From Elusimicrobiota bacterium (lineage in GTDB: Bacteria > Elusimicrobiota > Elusimicrobia > Elusimicrobiales > Elusimicrobiaceae), in contig JAEWSL010000047.1 in NCBI GenBank assembly GCA_023398295.1, positions 1 to 30,150 of the forward strand: 30,150 nucleotides of DNA, read 5' to 3'. Position 1 is the first letter of the stretch. Every line of letters begins with the position of its first letter. The position numbers and the translations under genes were made by a program. A model generated the notes under the pieces. That model ran no database searches. It saw only the letters and a program-made list of their open reading frames with translations, and was not told where the DNA came from. Positions 17,501 through 24,083 of this stretch are shown here, piece by piece.

Positions 17501-18057
17501 AAGATGATATTATAAAAATAAATATGTTATCTGTTAATTCTTATTTGACTGAGGCAGAGATCGCTTTTGCGGCCTCTCAGAAGGAAAATGCAATTTTTGG
17601 CGGTAAAGATCTGTTGGACAATAAATTTGTATACCGCGGATATAAACTGCAAAGAGGCGATATGCAGCGCTTCATAAAAGACGGCGAACTGCCTTTAGGC
17701 ATTTATAAAAAAGCTTTTGTCGGCACGGCCTATCAGGGCGCGACGTTTGCTTTTACCTTTCTTTCGCCGGACTCGGTAAAAAGAAAATATCTTTCCCCGT
17801 TAAACATAGACTCTAAACCCACCCTTGACCGTTTTACTTTAGAGGAAAAACATCTCTTTACCATTTTCAAAATTTCAACCAAAGATAAAAATGCGTTTCT
17901 ATATGACGAAATAGAAAAAGACTTCTATATAAATCCGGACAGAAACTCCCCCTCTTTAATCAGCGAAGTATATGTTTTTGACGCGGAAAAGAAAACTTTT
18001 ATAAAGCTGTCTGTACGGGAATTCCGCGAGTCTTTGCAATTTTCCTTCAACCTGTAA
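11569..18057 (+). CDS. Giant secreted multi-protease protein with Cys-type and Ser-type V8-like domains
   Basis: The 2162-residue protein begins with a signal peptide (MLKKFIAALLSLCLVYPQAL, cut near residue 22). Residues 25-850 are mainly helical, Ala/Lys-rich and unassigned. Protease domain 1 (about 860-1040) has TSGHN (His890), QDVSLIEI (Asp922) and GFCGAPVF (Cys996 in the nucleophile place), then IGIHQG (His1015). Domain 2 (about 1290-1480) has STGHPF (His1325), EDLAIIDI (Asp1376), GLSGSGLF (Ser1444) and ALHDGS (His1459). After a Pro-rich linker near 1600-1640, a third similar region (about 1660-1870) keeps GKSSAD (Ser1806) but lacks the His and Asp. The last 250 residues are a separate domain starting after an Ala/Pro linker. 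The GIHxG element resembles V8/Glu-type endopeptidases. ATG 11569 is chosen because the signal peptide starts there; 11542 is possible. No ribosome site is clear. A terminator follows. Confidence 0.85.
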   Translation: MLKKFIAALLSLCLVYPQALGQVLLSEKNSKTYIDTFNQTRADLSGKLNEMAAKNTQTTIARKSIGEIAQKLSELAAQSYDSQKTEEFNVLLNAHLKQVAEAIKNNNEDANVLYGVVLPQMYPTNKISGAARQEVKKIYANVWEQCRQNPADKNCPFEKLGTSFLMLSLDEDNPVSVEKLTGFVLNKNLDEPQRQELLQYAAPIFAYGNNRQELKKIIENLTSRTPSINLEEAYFDPFSYVKALDNVYRFNKETILHKDGAVEGAKAYFKEPFAEYQYLPKETSVLIELNKEKLAKMQSNLQRQKDEAKPIIKENAVLDEILKYALTKSKATQEPYALVQALKAYADFFGDTEQNWKDAFAYIYTLPLNSSPAAEMYRVAIVGELAAFAPAGMGQRDEFKKYFSAALSNAYFETKRSKYIKEEEKAPLQNALAESYFLINGIYTDNAQIVSSGGIRAEIRSTNKEKNLWASLVDVKDSPTESALNLWMFLSLAGGLVKSSNRLLPKLAITAKSAYASLGAKSIAAYTQRTKRIYGALKYLSQKNQMPLAQYALKNAKYRNAMKIAEKGGIKMVEGMPTGEYFASPYLTSAKAPEILRISKDIKQASSLGLSALGKGGTVPTLLKNKEEAGLIYSYADDYKNGLNLSKYELTVNNIKKNVTAVSLNVNAAGAAAQDAAAANTAIPQYSFNLPRSVLYSSKTKGLIGLMQNEAFVNDYRYLNKLYKTALDKGISFYNPIKGKIYGDDLSFFPKEGFIYKTKQIAGRLPSAFNAQKPSFFTNFLSKATGKGGLFIPGSPRNTFIKMSSGNNPFLMPMKDFDHSDIVFLAKDNLQFSLMKNTLSQWYFNAKALWLPSNPNIANSVLKVITPQNAELSATVINYEGIPFVITSGHNMAEGSFVTLKTNNGNYYTGAVQTLNKQRMQDVSLIEIADAKANNFWNEVGKGFPLYLGVVPAGSKITTYGISNDKVQARKAYYEGLSEGPAIMHRSTYNAKMGFCGAPVFYTDLLGNSHLIGIHQGHDFARPLTLQKWLNKPSSLQVTANSIANFFDTKVLPQIPDISIKEPTQLWKTNPKFRNQGLRFPLQNENPFEPGLFEDAKLPSLKKILRNLDKNKDLYYQTVSALDLNATDFPLNSSNISYFPFLLDILYRLNMSIAVKPLNFMLSVLLYPDFFQNMNNISNQANIMNKAMDKLYSSISTGEPKSLYQNFTYTQNALATEILKSPFLAPQVMPPLTQTPKPLTRAQKLLSNLRAQYAKLPAAENAELSPFEKAMAKATVSMQYEVPTAKTLYDTTFMRHEFNGVLAKFLFTLDNGIRVAVPTLLSTGHPFINSGFSAPLSESNMLERIFNPSASSLRIKPFEGKSWHKAKLKSYNTSEDLAIIDINNPSLLERGNIIPAEIGGIYDMPSDVYSFGNVAGKPINTQGVLRGMHEQHLISSLMTMKGLSGSGLFNQDGKLIALHDGSLFANDLNDRINEIGSLIYKNPKFAYQLRDIKDINSSFTPMEKIRSFVYDELKSRIETLVTKYLPADIANKPNVEITFGLNATSIKNISLGTARQIPQKPSLILKRLSFNKPMTKQLNSLQTPIGKKPSDNYSQLSLFGEEPPPAQSSANSAPPIPQTPNTVVGKHIIPPPAYYPKTGFSPDALDLPRGIPSSAGSVFKIGNKAVPYYFGTALGFGKGFILSIFPYNPAQRAKGDFFVLNQFTKRKGSAELIYSEPLKNYLDKDMDKYFSLLVPKNPGFFKGIMTFKLPSEQIIPPGAPLITQGYMDQYRYNIFNAEVHNASDMRAGPYEEKLIYAHTDNVMGKSSADALTLKDKNKVWDLQGMAYYKIKPSPSDAWMYYGIPYDEYHDGSVIIPGYTMFIPPRFIKSFLTRAYFDLEKSLDPANPRNKKILLNLENSISPKQTDKNSIPIFPSGQVNNAEAAAPAAAFAPINPQPQKTLPQKGTNLRNNFVSYNELMNNFNNQNPSIWNDIYTKAKDDIIKINMLSVNSYLTEAEIAFAASQKENAIFGGKDLLDNKFVYRGYKLQRGDMQRFIKDGELPLGIYKKAFVGTAYQGATFAFTFLSPDSVKRKYLSPLNIDSKPTLDRFTLEEKHLFTIFKISTKDKNAFLYDEIEKDFYINPDRNSPSLISEVYVFDAEKKTFIKLSVREFRESLQFSFNL

Positions 18058-18366
18058 AAACATTAATCCCAGCCCCTTTCAATCGGACGCTATAATATAA
18101 AACAGGCCGGCGGCCCGCGCGATTTTGCGGGCCGCCGGCCTGTTTTACCGAAAACCGCCTTGAAATTAACGCTTATTTCCCGCCGGCGAACGCCCGTAAG
18201 ACAACAAAAAAAACAAAGCAAATTTTATATAATAAATAAAATATAACTATATAATCCCAAAAAAGGTTAAAAAGGGGGCTTTTGCTTAATATATTTCACC
18301 CTTTTGCGCCAAGAGTGTAACGCTTAAGGAACAGACGGTTATTAAAAGTTTTATCAGAGAATTAAA
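18058..18366. other. Gene-free stretch: terminator plus AT-rich leader of the polysaccharide locus
   Basis: No frame here looks coding. It contains the hairpin at 18099-18146 and an AT-rich part. A tentative plus-strand promoter is TTAAAA (18267-18272), 17 bases, TATATT (18290-18295), giving a leader of about 65 bases. AAAAGGG (18270-18276) and CCCTTTT (18299-18305) form an inverted repeat over it. No JUMPstart/ops element (GGCGGTAG) was seen. Confidence 0.4.
18099..18146 (+). terminator. Long perfect hairpin terminator after the giant protease gene
   Basis: Arms 18099-18118 and 18127-18146 pair over 20 bp without mismatch around an 8-base loop. The core is almost all G/C and the ends are A4 and T4, so it may stop transcription in either direction. 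It lies 41 bases after the stop codon. Confidence 0.85.
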
Positions 18367-19569
18367 ATGCGCATTTTAGCGGTAAGCCAAGGCTTCTATC
18401 CGGATAACTACCATATAAACCATATCGTTGAGGATATGCAGCAGCGGGGGCATAAGGTAACGGTGCTGACGGGCCTGCCCGATTATACGACAGGCAAAGT
18501 GCCCAAAGAATATAAGTACTTCCGCAGACACCGCGATTGTTTGGGCCGGGCGGAGGTTTGGCGCGTGCCTATTATCGCCCGTCGCAGCGGGGTAATTATG
18601 CGGTTTCTTAATTATTTATCTTTTGCCGTAAGCGGCAGCATCTTTTGCGCTTTCAAAAAATTTGAGCCTTTTGACGTAATTTACGTATGGGGCGTTTCCC
18701 CCGTTACAATGGCAATACCGGCAATCGCGCTTAAAAAACGCTTCAAAAAGCCTATTTTCTTTTATTGTCTGGACTTATGGCCCGAAAGCATGAAAGCTTT
18801 TAATGTAAGCGACAAAAACCCCGTTTTTACAGCCGTCAAAATATTATGCCGATGGATTTATAAACGCTTTGACAAGGTTGCGATAACCTCTAAACCATTT
18901 GCAAGCTATATTGAAGAAATAAACGGTTATCCCAAAGATAAAATAATTTATCTGCCCCAATACGGCGCGCAGGAATATCTGCAAAAAGACTTCGGCGCAA
19001 AAGACAACGGCGTTACCGATTTCCTTTGGGCGGGCAATATCGGATACGCGCAAAATCTGGACTGCCTTATAAAAGCAGTTGAAAAAATAAAGGACGAGCC
19101 CTCCTTTAAGGTACATATCGCAGGGGACGGCTCCGCCAAAAAGTTTTTTGAAAAAATGACCGAAGAAAAATTTTTGACTGATAAGATTGTCTTCTGCGGA
19201 AGAGTGCCCTACGCTCAAATGCAGGATTTTTACCGTTTAGCCGACGCCTGCCTTTTAACCTTGGACGGCGCCAGTAAAATCGGCGATACTCTGCCCGTTA
19301 AAATGCAGGGCTATATGGCGGCGGGGAAAGCCGTGCTTGCTTCCGTAAATGGCGCGGGCGCGCAAATAATAGAGGAAAGCGGCTGCGGCCTTTGCGTCGG
19401 CGCGGGCGACAGCGAAGGTTTGGCAAAAATAATGCTTGAGTTTATGCGAAATAAAGAAAAATATCTCTCCTGCGGCGAAAAAGCAAGAGAGTATTATAAA
19501 AAACATTTTACCAAAGAAAAACATTTTGAGATTTTGGAAGCCGAACTTAAGGAATTGATAAAAATATGA
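18367..19569 (+). CDS. Glycosyltransferase family 4 (WbuB-like)
   Basis: The 400-residue GT-B glycosyltransferase opens with MRILAVSQGFYPDNYHINHI and a Gly-rich loop region (QRGHKVTVLTGLPDY) as in WbuB-type enzymes of O-antigen and capsule loci. The C-terminal half has the nucleotide-sugar site: FLWAGNIGYAQN, IAGDGS, FCGRVPYAQM, and LPVKMQGYMAAGKAV with the following IIEESGCG. It would transfer a sugar from a nucleotide donor to the growing lipid-linked oligosaccharide at the inner face of the membrane; WbuB-like members often handle FucNAc-type or GlcNAc-type donors, which is only suggestive. It is the first gene of the locus. Its stop overlaps the next start (ATGA). Donor and acceptor are unknown. 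Confidence 0.88.
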   Translation: MRILAVSQGFYPDNYHINHIVEDMQQRGHKVTVLTGLPDYTTGKVPKEYKYFRRHRDCLGRAEVWRVPIIARRSGVIMRFLNYLSFAVSGSIFCAFKKFEPFDVIYVWGVSPVTMAIPAIALKKRFKKPIFFYCLDLWPESMKAFNVSDKNPVFTAVKILCRWIYKRFDKVAITSKPFASYIEEINGYPKDKIIYLPQYGAQEYLQKDFGAKDNGVTDFLWAGNIGYAQNLDCLIKAVEKIKDEPSFKVHIAGDGSAKKFFEKMTEEKFLTDKIVFCGRVPYAQMQDFYRLADACLLTLDGASKIGDTLPVKMQGYMAAGKAVLASVNGAGAQIIEESGCGLCVGAGDSEGLAKIMLEFMRNKEKYLSCGEKAREYYKKHFTKEKHFEILEAELKELIKI

Positions 19570-20654
19570 AAATTTTACTTATAAATTCCGTTTGCGGAGT
19601 AGGAAGCACAGGACGCATATGCGCCGACTTGGCGCAAAAATTTGAGAGCGAGGGCCACGAAGTCAAAATAGCCTACGGCAGGGATTCCAACGTGCCCGAA
19701 CCCTTCAAAAAATACGCCCTTAGAATAGGCTCAAACCTAGAAGTAAAGCTGCACGCTTTATGCACGCGTTTGTTTGATAATCACGGTTTTTGCTCTTACT
19801 GGGCGACAAAAAGATTTTTGAAGCGGGCCGACGATTTTAATCCCGATTTAATTTGGCTGCATAATTTGCACGGATATTATATCCACGTCGGCCTCTTGTT
19901 TGACTGGCTAAAAAAACGCCCGCATACGATAAAACGCTGGACGCTGCACGACTGCTGGGCTTTTACGGGGCATTGTTCCTTTTTTACCGCGGAGAAATGC
20001 GACAAATGGCAAACGCAGTGCTCAAATTGCCCGCAAAAAAGCGCGTATCCGTCAAGCTACAAGGATAACTCCAAAGCTAATTTTGAACTTAAAAAAGAAA
20101 CTTTCCGCAATGTGGAAAATATGACCTTAATTACCCCCTCCAAATGGCTGGCGGATTTGGTTAAAAAAAGTTTTTTAAGAGATTATCCCCTGGAAGTGCA
20201 CTATAATTACGTTGATAAAAATATTTTTAAGCCCACGCGCGGCGATTTTAGAAAAAAATACGGTTTGGAAAATAAAAAAATTATTTTGGGCGCGGCAAGC
20301 GTATGGGACAAAAGAAAGGGACTTAAGGATTTTATAAAACTTTCGCAAATGCTGGATAATAAATATAAAATAGTTCTTGTCGGCCTAAATAAGGCGCAAA
20401 TAAAAAGCCTGCCCCCCGAAATATTGGGGCTTGCGCGCACAAAAGATGCGCGGGAACTTGCCGAAATTTATACCGCTTCGGATATATTTTTTAATCCGGG
20501 GGTGGAGGAAACCTTCGGCATGACTACGGTGGAGGCTTTATACTGCGGCGCCAAAGCCGTCGTCTATGAAGGCACGGCCTGCGCGGAAATAGCGAGGCTC
20601 TACGGCGGAAAAGTGATAAATTCTTTAGAGGACTTCCCCGATGCCGCCGCTTAA
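19566..20654 (+). CDS. Glycosyltransferase family 4 with Cys cluster
   Basis: The 362-residue GT-B enzyme starts MKILLINSVCGVGSTGRICA. The N-terminal half has HNLHGYYIHVGLLF and the characteristic HDCWAFTGHCSFF followed by several cysteines (C-x7-C-x2-CP), a set typical of a capsule/EPS GT4 group. The C-terminal donor site contains ASVWDKRKGLKDF and PGVEETFGMTTVEAL, the E-x7-E motif. It acts in the cytoplasm on lipid-linked intermediates; donor sugar is unknown. Its ATG overlaps the previous stop, and the next gene follows after 17 bases. The C-terminus is slightly short and ends in DAAA without the usual last helix. Confidence 0.86.
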   Translation: MKILLINSVCGVGSTGRICADLAQKFESEGHEVKIAYGRDSNVPEPFKKYALRIGSNLEVKLHALCTRLFDNHGFCSYWATKRFLKRADDFNPDLIWLHNLHGYYIHVGLLFDWLKKRPHTIKRWTLHDCWAFTGHCSFFTAEKCDKWQTQCSNCPQKSAYPSSYKDNSKANFELKKETFRNVENMTLITPSKWLADLVKKSFLRDYPLEVHYNYVDKNIFKPTRGDFRKKYGLENKKIILGAASVWDKRKGLKDFIKLSQMLDNKYKIVLVGLNKAQIKSLPPEILGLARTKDARELAEIYTASDIFFNPGVEETFGMTTVEALYCGAKAVVYEGTACAEIARLYGGKVINSLEDFPDAAA

Positions 20655-20671
20655 AAAAGAGGATAATTAAT

Positions 20672-21802
20672 ATGGACTTAATTTTTTGGCTGGACGCGCC
20701 GCCGGTATGCTGCAGAGGAATATTTGATATCGCCGGCAATAAATGGCAGGGGAAAAGTTATTACGTCTGCAGCGGACAATCCGACGCCAACAGATTAAAA
20801 ATCCTCGGCGGGAACGAAACTTTCGGCAAAATCCAAATGATTACCCTGGAAGGTTTGGAAAATAAAGAAGAGTTCGTTTCCTCTTTTATAAAAAATCATT
20901 TGGAAGATATCCATATTTTCAACGGTTATAAAAGTTCCACCGCAAAATATTTGGACTTGCTGCTTAAATTAAACAATAAAGCCAAAACCGTAGTTTGGGC
21001 GGAACGTCCGTGTCCTAAATGGAAGGCAAAATTCCCCTGGTCGCTGTATCATCGCTTTTACGCAAGAAAATACAAAAACAAAATAACCGCCATGCTGCCC
21101 TTGGGAATAAAGGGAATAGAGCAATATAAAAAATACGGCTGGCCGGAAGAAAAACTTTTCCCTTTCCTCTATCTTCCCGTCATGAACGAAACCCTGGCGG
21201 AAAGTCCTCGCAAAGAAAAAGAAGATAAAATAATAAAATTTATCTTTCTGGGCAGATTTTCCGCCGGCCCAAAGGGAACGGATATTTTGATGGAAGCCTG
21301 CAAATACTTAAAACATAATAACTATACGCTGGAAATGACGGGCGGCTACGGAGATCTTAAAGACGCCGTTCTTGCCTGGATTGAAAAAATGCCCAATGTC
21401 AGTTTCGGCGGAACCTGGCCTATAGCAGAAGCCTGCGACAGACTTCATAATTACGATGTGTGCATAGTGCCGACGCGCTACGAAGGCTGGAACGTTACCG
21501 TAAACGAAGCCCTCATGGCCTCAATAGGCTGCATATCAAGCGACGAAGCCGTAAGCGACGAAATGATTAAATACAGCAAAGCCGGGGCGATAGTAAAAGC
21601 CTGCGACGCAAAAGAGCTTGCGCAGGCGATGGACAAAGTAATGGAAAACCCCTCCATAATTAACGAGTGGAAGGCGGCCGCCTATAAATACCGCAAACAT
21701 ATGACGGCGGAAACAAATGCTGATTATTTTATCGCGGTCTTGAATTATCTTTTCAAAGAAAAAGCAACGGGACCAAAACCCAAAGCTCCCTGGATTATAT
21801 GA
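20672..21802 (+). CDS. Glycosyltransferase family 4
   Basis: The 376-residue protein shows weak conservation at the N-terminus (MDLIFWLDAPPVCCRGIFDI), a middle segment VVWAERPCPKW as seen in some LPS/EPS transferases, and a clear GT4 C-terminal half: FLGRFSAGPKGTDILMEAC, MTGGYGDL, and VPTRYEGWNVTVNEAL with the E-x7-E motif. It is the third glycosyltransferase of the locus; substrate is unknown. An AGAGG-type ribosome site precedes the ATG. The stop overlaps the polymerase start (ATGA at 21799). Confidence 0.85.
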   Translation: MDLIFWLDAPPVCCRGIFDIAGNKWQGKSYYVCSGQSDANRLKILGGNETFGKIQMITLEGLENKEEFVSSFIKNHLEDIHIFNGYKSSTAKYLDLLLKLNNKAKTVVWAERPCPKWKAKFPWSLYHRFYARKYKNKITAMLPLGIKGIEQYKKYGWPEEKLFPFLYLPVMNETLAESPRKEKEDKIIKFIFLGRFSAGPKGTDILMEACKYLKHNNYTLEMTGGYGDLKDAVLAWIEKMPNVSFGGTWPIAEACDRLHNYDVCIVPTRYEGWNVTVNEALMASIGCISSDEAVSDEMIKYSKAGAIVKACDAKELAQAMDKVMENPSIINEWKAAAYKYRKHMTAETNADYFIAVLNYLFKEKATGPKPKAPWII

Positions 21803-22989
21803 AAACGATTAACTTTGGACATTTAAGATTTTCCATATCTCCGTCTTTGCTGCTTTTCCTGCTTTTTTATATGTTTTTTTCTTTGGCGGACTTGGAAACA
21901 AGCGCGCAAACCGGCAACGAACTGGCCAGCCGCGGCATTACGCACATTGCCATCGCTTCGCTTGTTTTCTACCTGTCTTTATATCTCGTTTTTGTTAAAA
22001 AAACAAAAATTAAGTTTAACCTTATTTTATCTTCCCTGCTAATGCTGGCGGTATGGATTTTGTTTGAAAACCTCTTTTACGAAAAGTTTTCCTGGGAGTT
22101 TGTGGTCCACCTAAATATGTCTGCGCTTTGGGTGCTTTCTTATATTTTCTTTTTCTCTCAGGCAATTTCCGCCCCGGCAAAACTGCATCGCTTAAGCTGG
22201 CTGCTTTTTCTTTTTTACACCGCAGCCACAGTCTATTATTTCATATACGCCTCAAGCACTTTCAACCGAATACCGGTGCTTAATATCGTTTACTGCGCGG
22301 TAGCTCTTTTGCCGTGGATTTTCCTCAAAGCAAGCAATACGCAAAGATATCTCGCCTATATACTGGTTCTAGGCGCCATTCTGCTTTCCATGAAGAGAGG
22401 CGCCATTATCGCTTTGCCGATTATGCTTGCCTCCGAAGCGTTGGCGCGCTGTATTACCGAAAAAAGATTATTAAGAGAATTCCTTATAATACTGCTGATA
22501 TCTGGCCTTTTGGTTTTAGGTTTTTCCCTGGCGGATTTTTGGACGGAAGGCTTTATTGTTCAGCGGTTTTCCCACGAACAACTGGTAGACGGCTCCGGCC
22601 GCAATTTGCTTTATTATATAGCCATTTCGGACATAAGCCAAAGAGATGCCCTTTCTTTCCTCCTGGGCAAAGGAGCGGGAGCCAATGTCATATTGTTAGG
22701 CACCGGCGTGCATAACGAATGGCTGGAATTTTTATTTACCTACGGCCTTATCGGCCTTATTTTGTACGCTCTTTTAATATTCAGCTTTATAAAACGCTCT
22801 TTTCAAATTTTTCGCAAGGCTCCGCAATATGCCCCCTCCTGCTGCATGATGACGGCTTTCTATTTGTTATTGTCACTCATAAGCACAGGCTACGGGGGAT
22901 ATATCGGCATTTTGCTGTTTGGCTTTTGGGGATATGTTGACGGACTGGTTAGCTATCAGGCCGAGAGAGAAAAAATATATGAAAACTAA
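21799..22989 (+). CDS. O-antigen polymerase/ligase-like membrane protein (Wzy family)
   Basis: The 396-residue protein has about ten hydrophobic segments. It has a large non-cytoplasmic loop around residues 245-315 with RFSHEQLVDGSGRN and GKGAGANVILLGTGVHNEWL, followed by EFLFTYGLIGLILYALLIF. The HNEWLEFLFTYGLIG stretch is the usual mark of the Wzy/WaaL superfamily. In this locus it is best read as the polymerase that joins flipped repeat units; a ligase role is possible since the two families look alike. Genes on both sides overlap it (ATGA at the start, 11 bases at the end). Confidence 0.82.
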   Translation: MKTINFGHLRFSISPSLLLFLLFYMFFSLADLETSAQTGNELASRGITHIAIASLVFYLSLYLVFVKKTKIKFNLILSSLLMLAVWILFENLFYEKFSWEFVVHLNMSALWVLSYIFFFSQAISAPAKLHRLSWLLFLFYTAATVYYFIYASSTFNRIPVLNIVYCAVALLPWIFLKASNTQRYLAYILVLGAILLSMKRGAIIALPIMLASEALARCITEKRLLREFLIILLISGLLVLGFSLADFWTEGFIVQRFSHEQLVDGSGRNLLYYIAISDISQRDALSFLLGKGAGANVILLGTGVHNEWLEFLFTYGLIGLILYALLIFSFIKRSFQIFRKAPQYAPSCCMMTAFYLLLSLISTGYGGYIGILLFGFWGYVDGLVSYQAEREKIYEN

Positions 22990-24082
22990 AAAAATATCCG
23001 CTTTGGCCTTGTACAGCCAAATAAATTACGGCGCTGTGCTGCAAACTTACGCTTTGCAAAAATATCTCAAGGACCTGGGATATCAGGCGCAGGCAATTGA
23101 TTACCGCCCCCCGACCTGCGCGGATAACCGCTCCCGTTTCCAGAAACTCCGCTCCCGCATATGGCAGAATACCTTGAAACTTATCCTAAGAGATTATAAA
23201 CGCATAAATAAGACGGAACAATTTAAGAAAAAATATATATCTTACAGCGCCGTCTATTACGATAAAAACACTTTGACAAGAGAAATAGAACAATGCGACG
23301 TGTCCATAGCCGGCAGCGACCAGGTGTGGAATCCCAGGTACGCCGGTAAAGACGATACTTGGTTTCTTTCCTTTGCCAAAGGACGCAAAATTGCTTACGG
23401 GGCAAGTTTCGGGATACCTTCTCTGCCGGAAGAATACTGCGGCGTTTATCAGAAATATTTGAAAAATTTAGACGCCGTTTCCGTAAGGGAAGAAACCGCG
23501 CAAAAAATTATAAGCCGTATTTCCGATAAACCCGCTGAGGTTGTTCTTGATCCCGTTTTCCTGATAGATATAGCCGTTTGGAAAGGCATTGCCGTTCCTC
23601 CAAAAATTAAAGGCTATATCTTATGCTATTATATGCCGGGATTTCCTAAGGTGGAAAGGAAAATAGCGGCCTTGGCGCGGCATTATTCAAAAAAACTCGG
23701 ACTAAAAATTATCAATATAGGAAAAAGAGAATATGCCCGCCTGTTCTTTTGGCAAAATAACTTGGGCGGCGCGGGCCCTGCGGAATTTGTAGGTTTGATA
23801 GAAAATGCGGATATTGTAATTACAAATTCTTTTCACGGGACGGCATTTTCCGTTATCTTTGGGAAAAAAGTATTTTCCGTAATTGACGCGGGCGCGGGAG
23901 AAAAAGATTTATCCTCCCGCATGGTTGATTTATTAAAACGTCTGGAAGGCGACGCCTGCATAGTGGACGTCAAAACAAAAGAAGCGCCGCCCCCCGAAAA
24001 CGGCGGCAAAATAAACAAACAAAAACTTAAGGCGGAAACAGAAAAATCAAAAAATTTCCTGCTGCGGGAAATAGAGGCTTAA
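22979..24082 (+). CDS. Polysaccharide pyruvyl transferase family protein
   Basis: The 367-residue protein matches the CsaB/WcaK pyruvyl transferase family, which adds a pyruvate ketal from phosphoenolpyruvate to a sugar. It shows LYSQINYGAVLQTYALQKYL at the N-terminus, AGSDQVWNPRY, FAKGRKIAYGASFG, VSVREETAQKI, VLDPVFLI and TNSFHGTAFSVIFGKKV. A frame extends 20 codons upstream to 22919, but MKTKKISALAL at 22979 is the natural family start, leaves only an 11-base overlap with the polymerase gene and follows a GAGAGAG ribosome site. The expected product is a negatively charged pyruvylated glycan; the acceptor is unknown. Confidence 0.88.
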   Translation: MKTKKISALALYSQINYGAVLQTYALQKYLKDLGYQAQAIDYRPPTCADNRSRFQKLRSRIWQNTLKLILRDYKRINKTEQFKKKYISYSAVYYDKNTLTREIEQCDVSIAGSDQVWNPRYAGKDDTWFLSFAKGRKIAYGASFGIPSLPEEYCGVYQKYLKNLDAVSVREETAQKIISRISDKPAEVVLDPVFLIDIAVWKGIAVPPKIKGYILCYYMPGFPKVERKIAALARHYSKKLGLKIINIGKREYARLFFWQNNLGGAGPAEFVGLIENADIVITNSFHGTAFSVIFGKKVFSVIDAGAGEKDLSSRMVDLLKRLEGDACIVDVKTKEAPPPENGGKINKQKLKAETEKSKNFLLREIEA

Positions 24083-24083
24083 T

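Noticed and set aside
18147..18366. JUMPstart/ops element or small RNA before the glycan locus
   Set aside because: No ops sequence and no convincing promoter-hairpin-terminator unit; only AT-rich promoter-like text and a weak inverted repeat.
22919..22978. Longer pyruvyl transferase start
   Set aside because: It lies inside the polymerase gene and lacks family similarity; 22979 fits the family start and has a GAGAGAG site.
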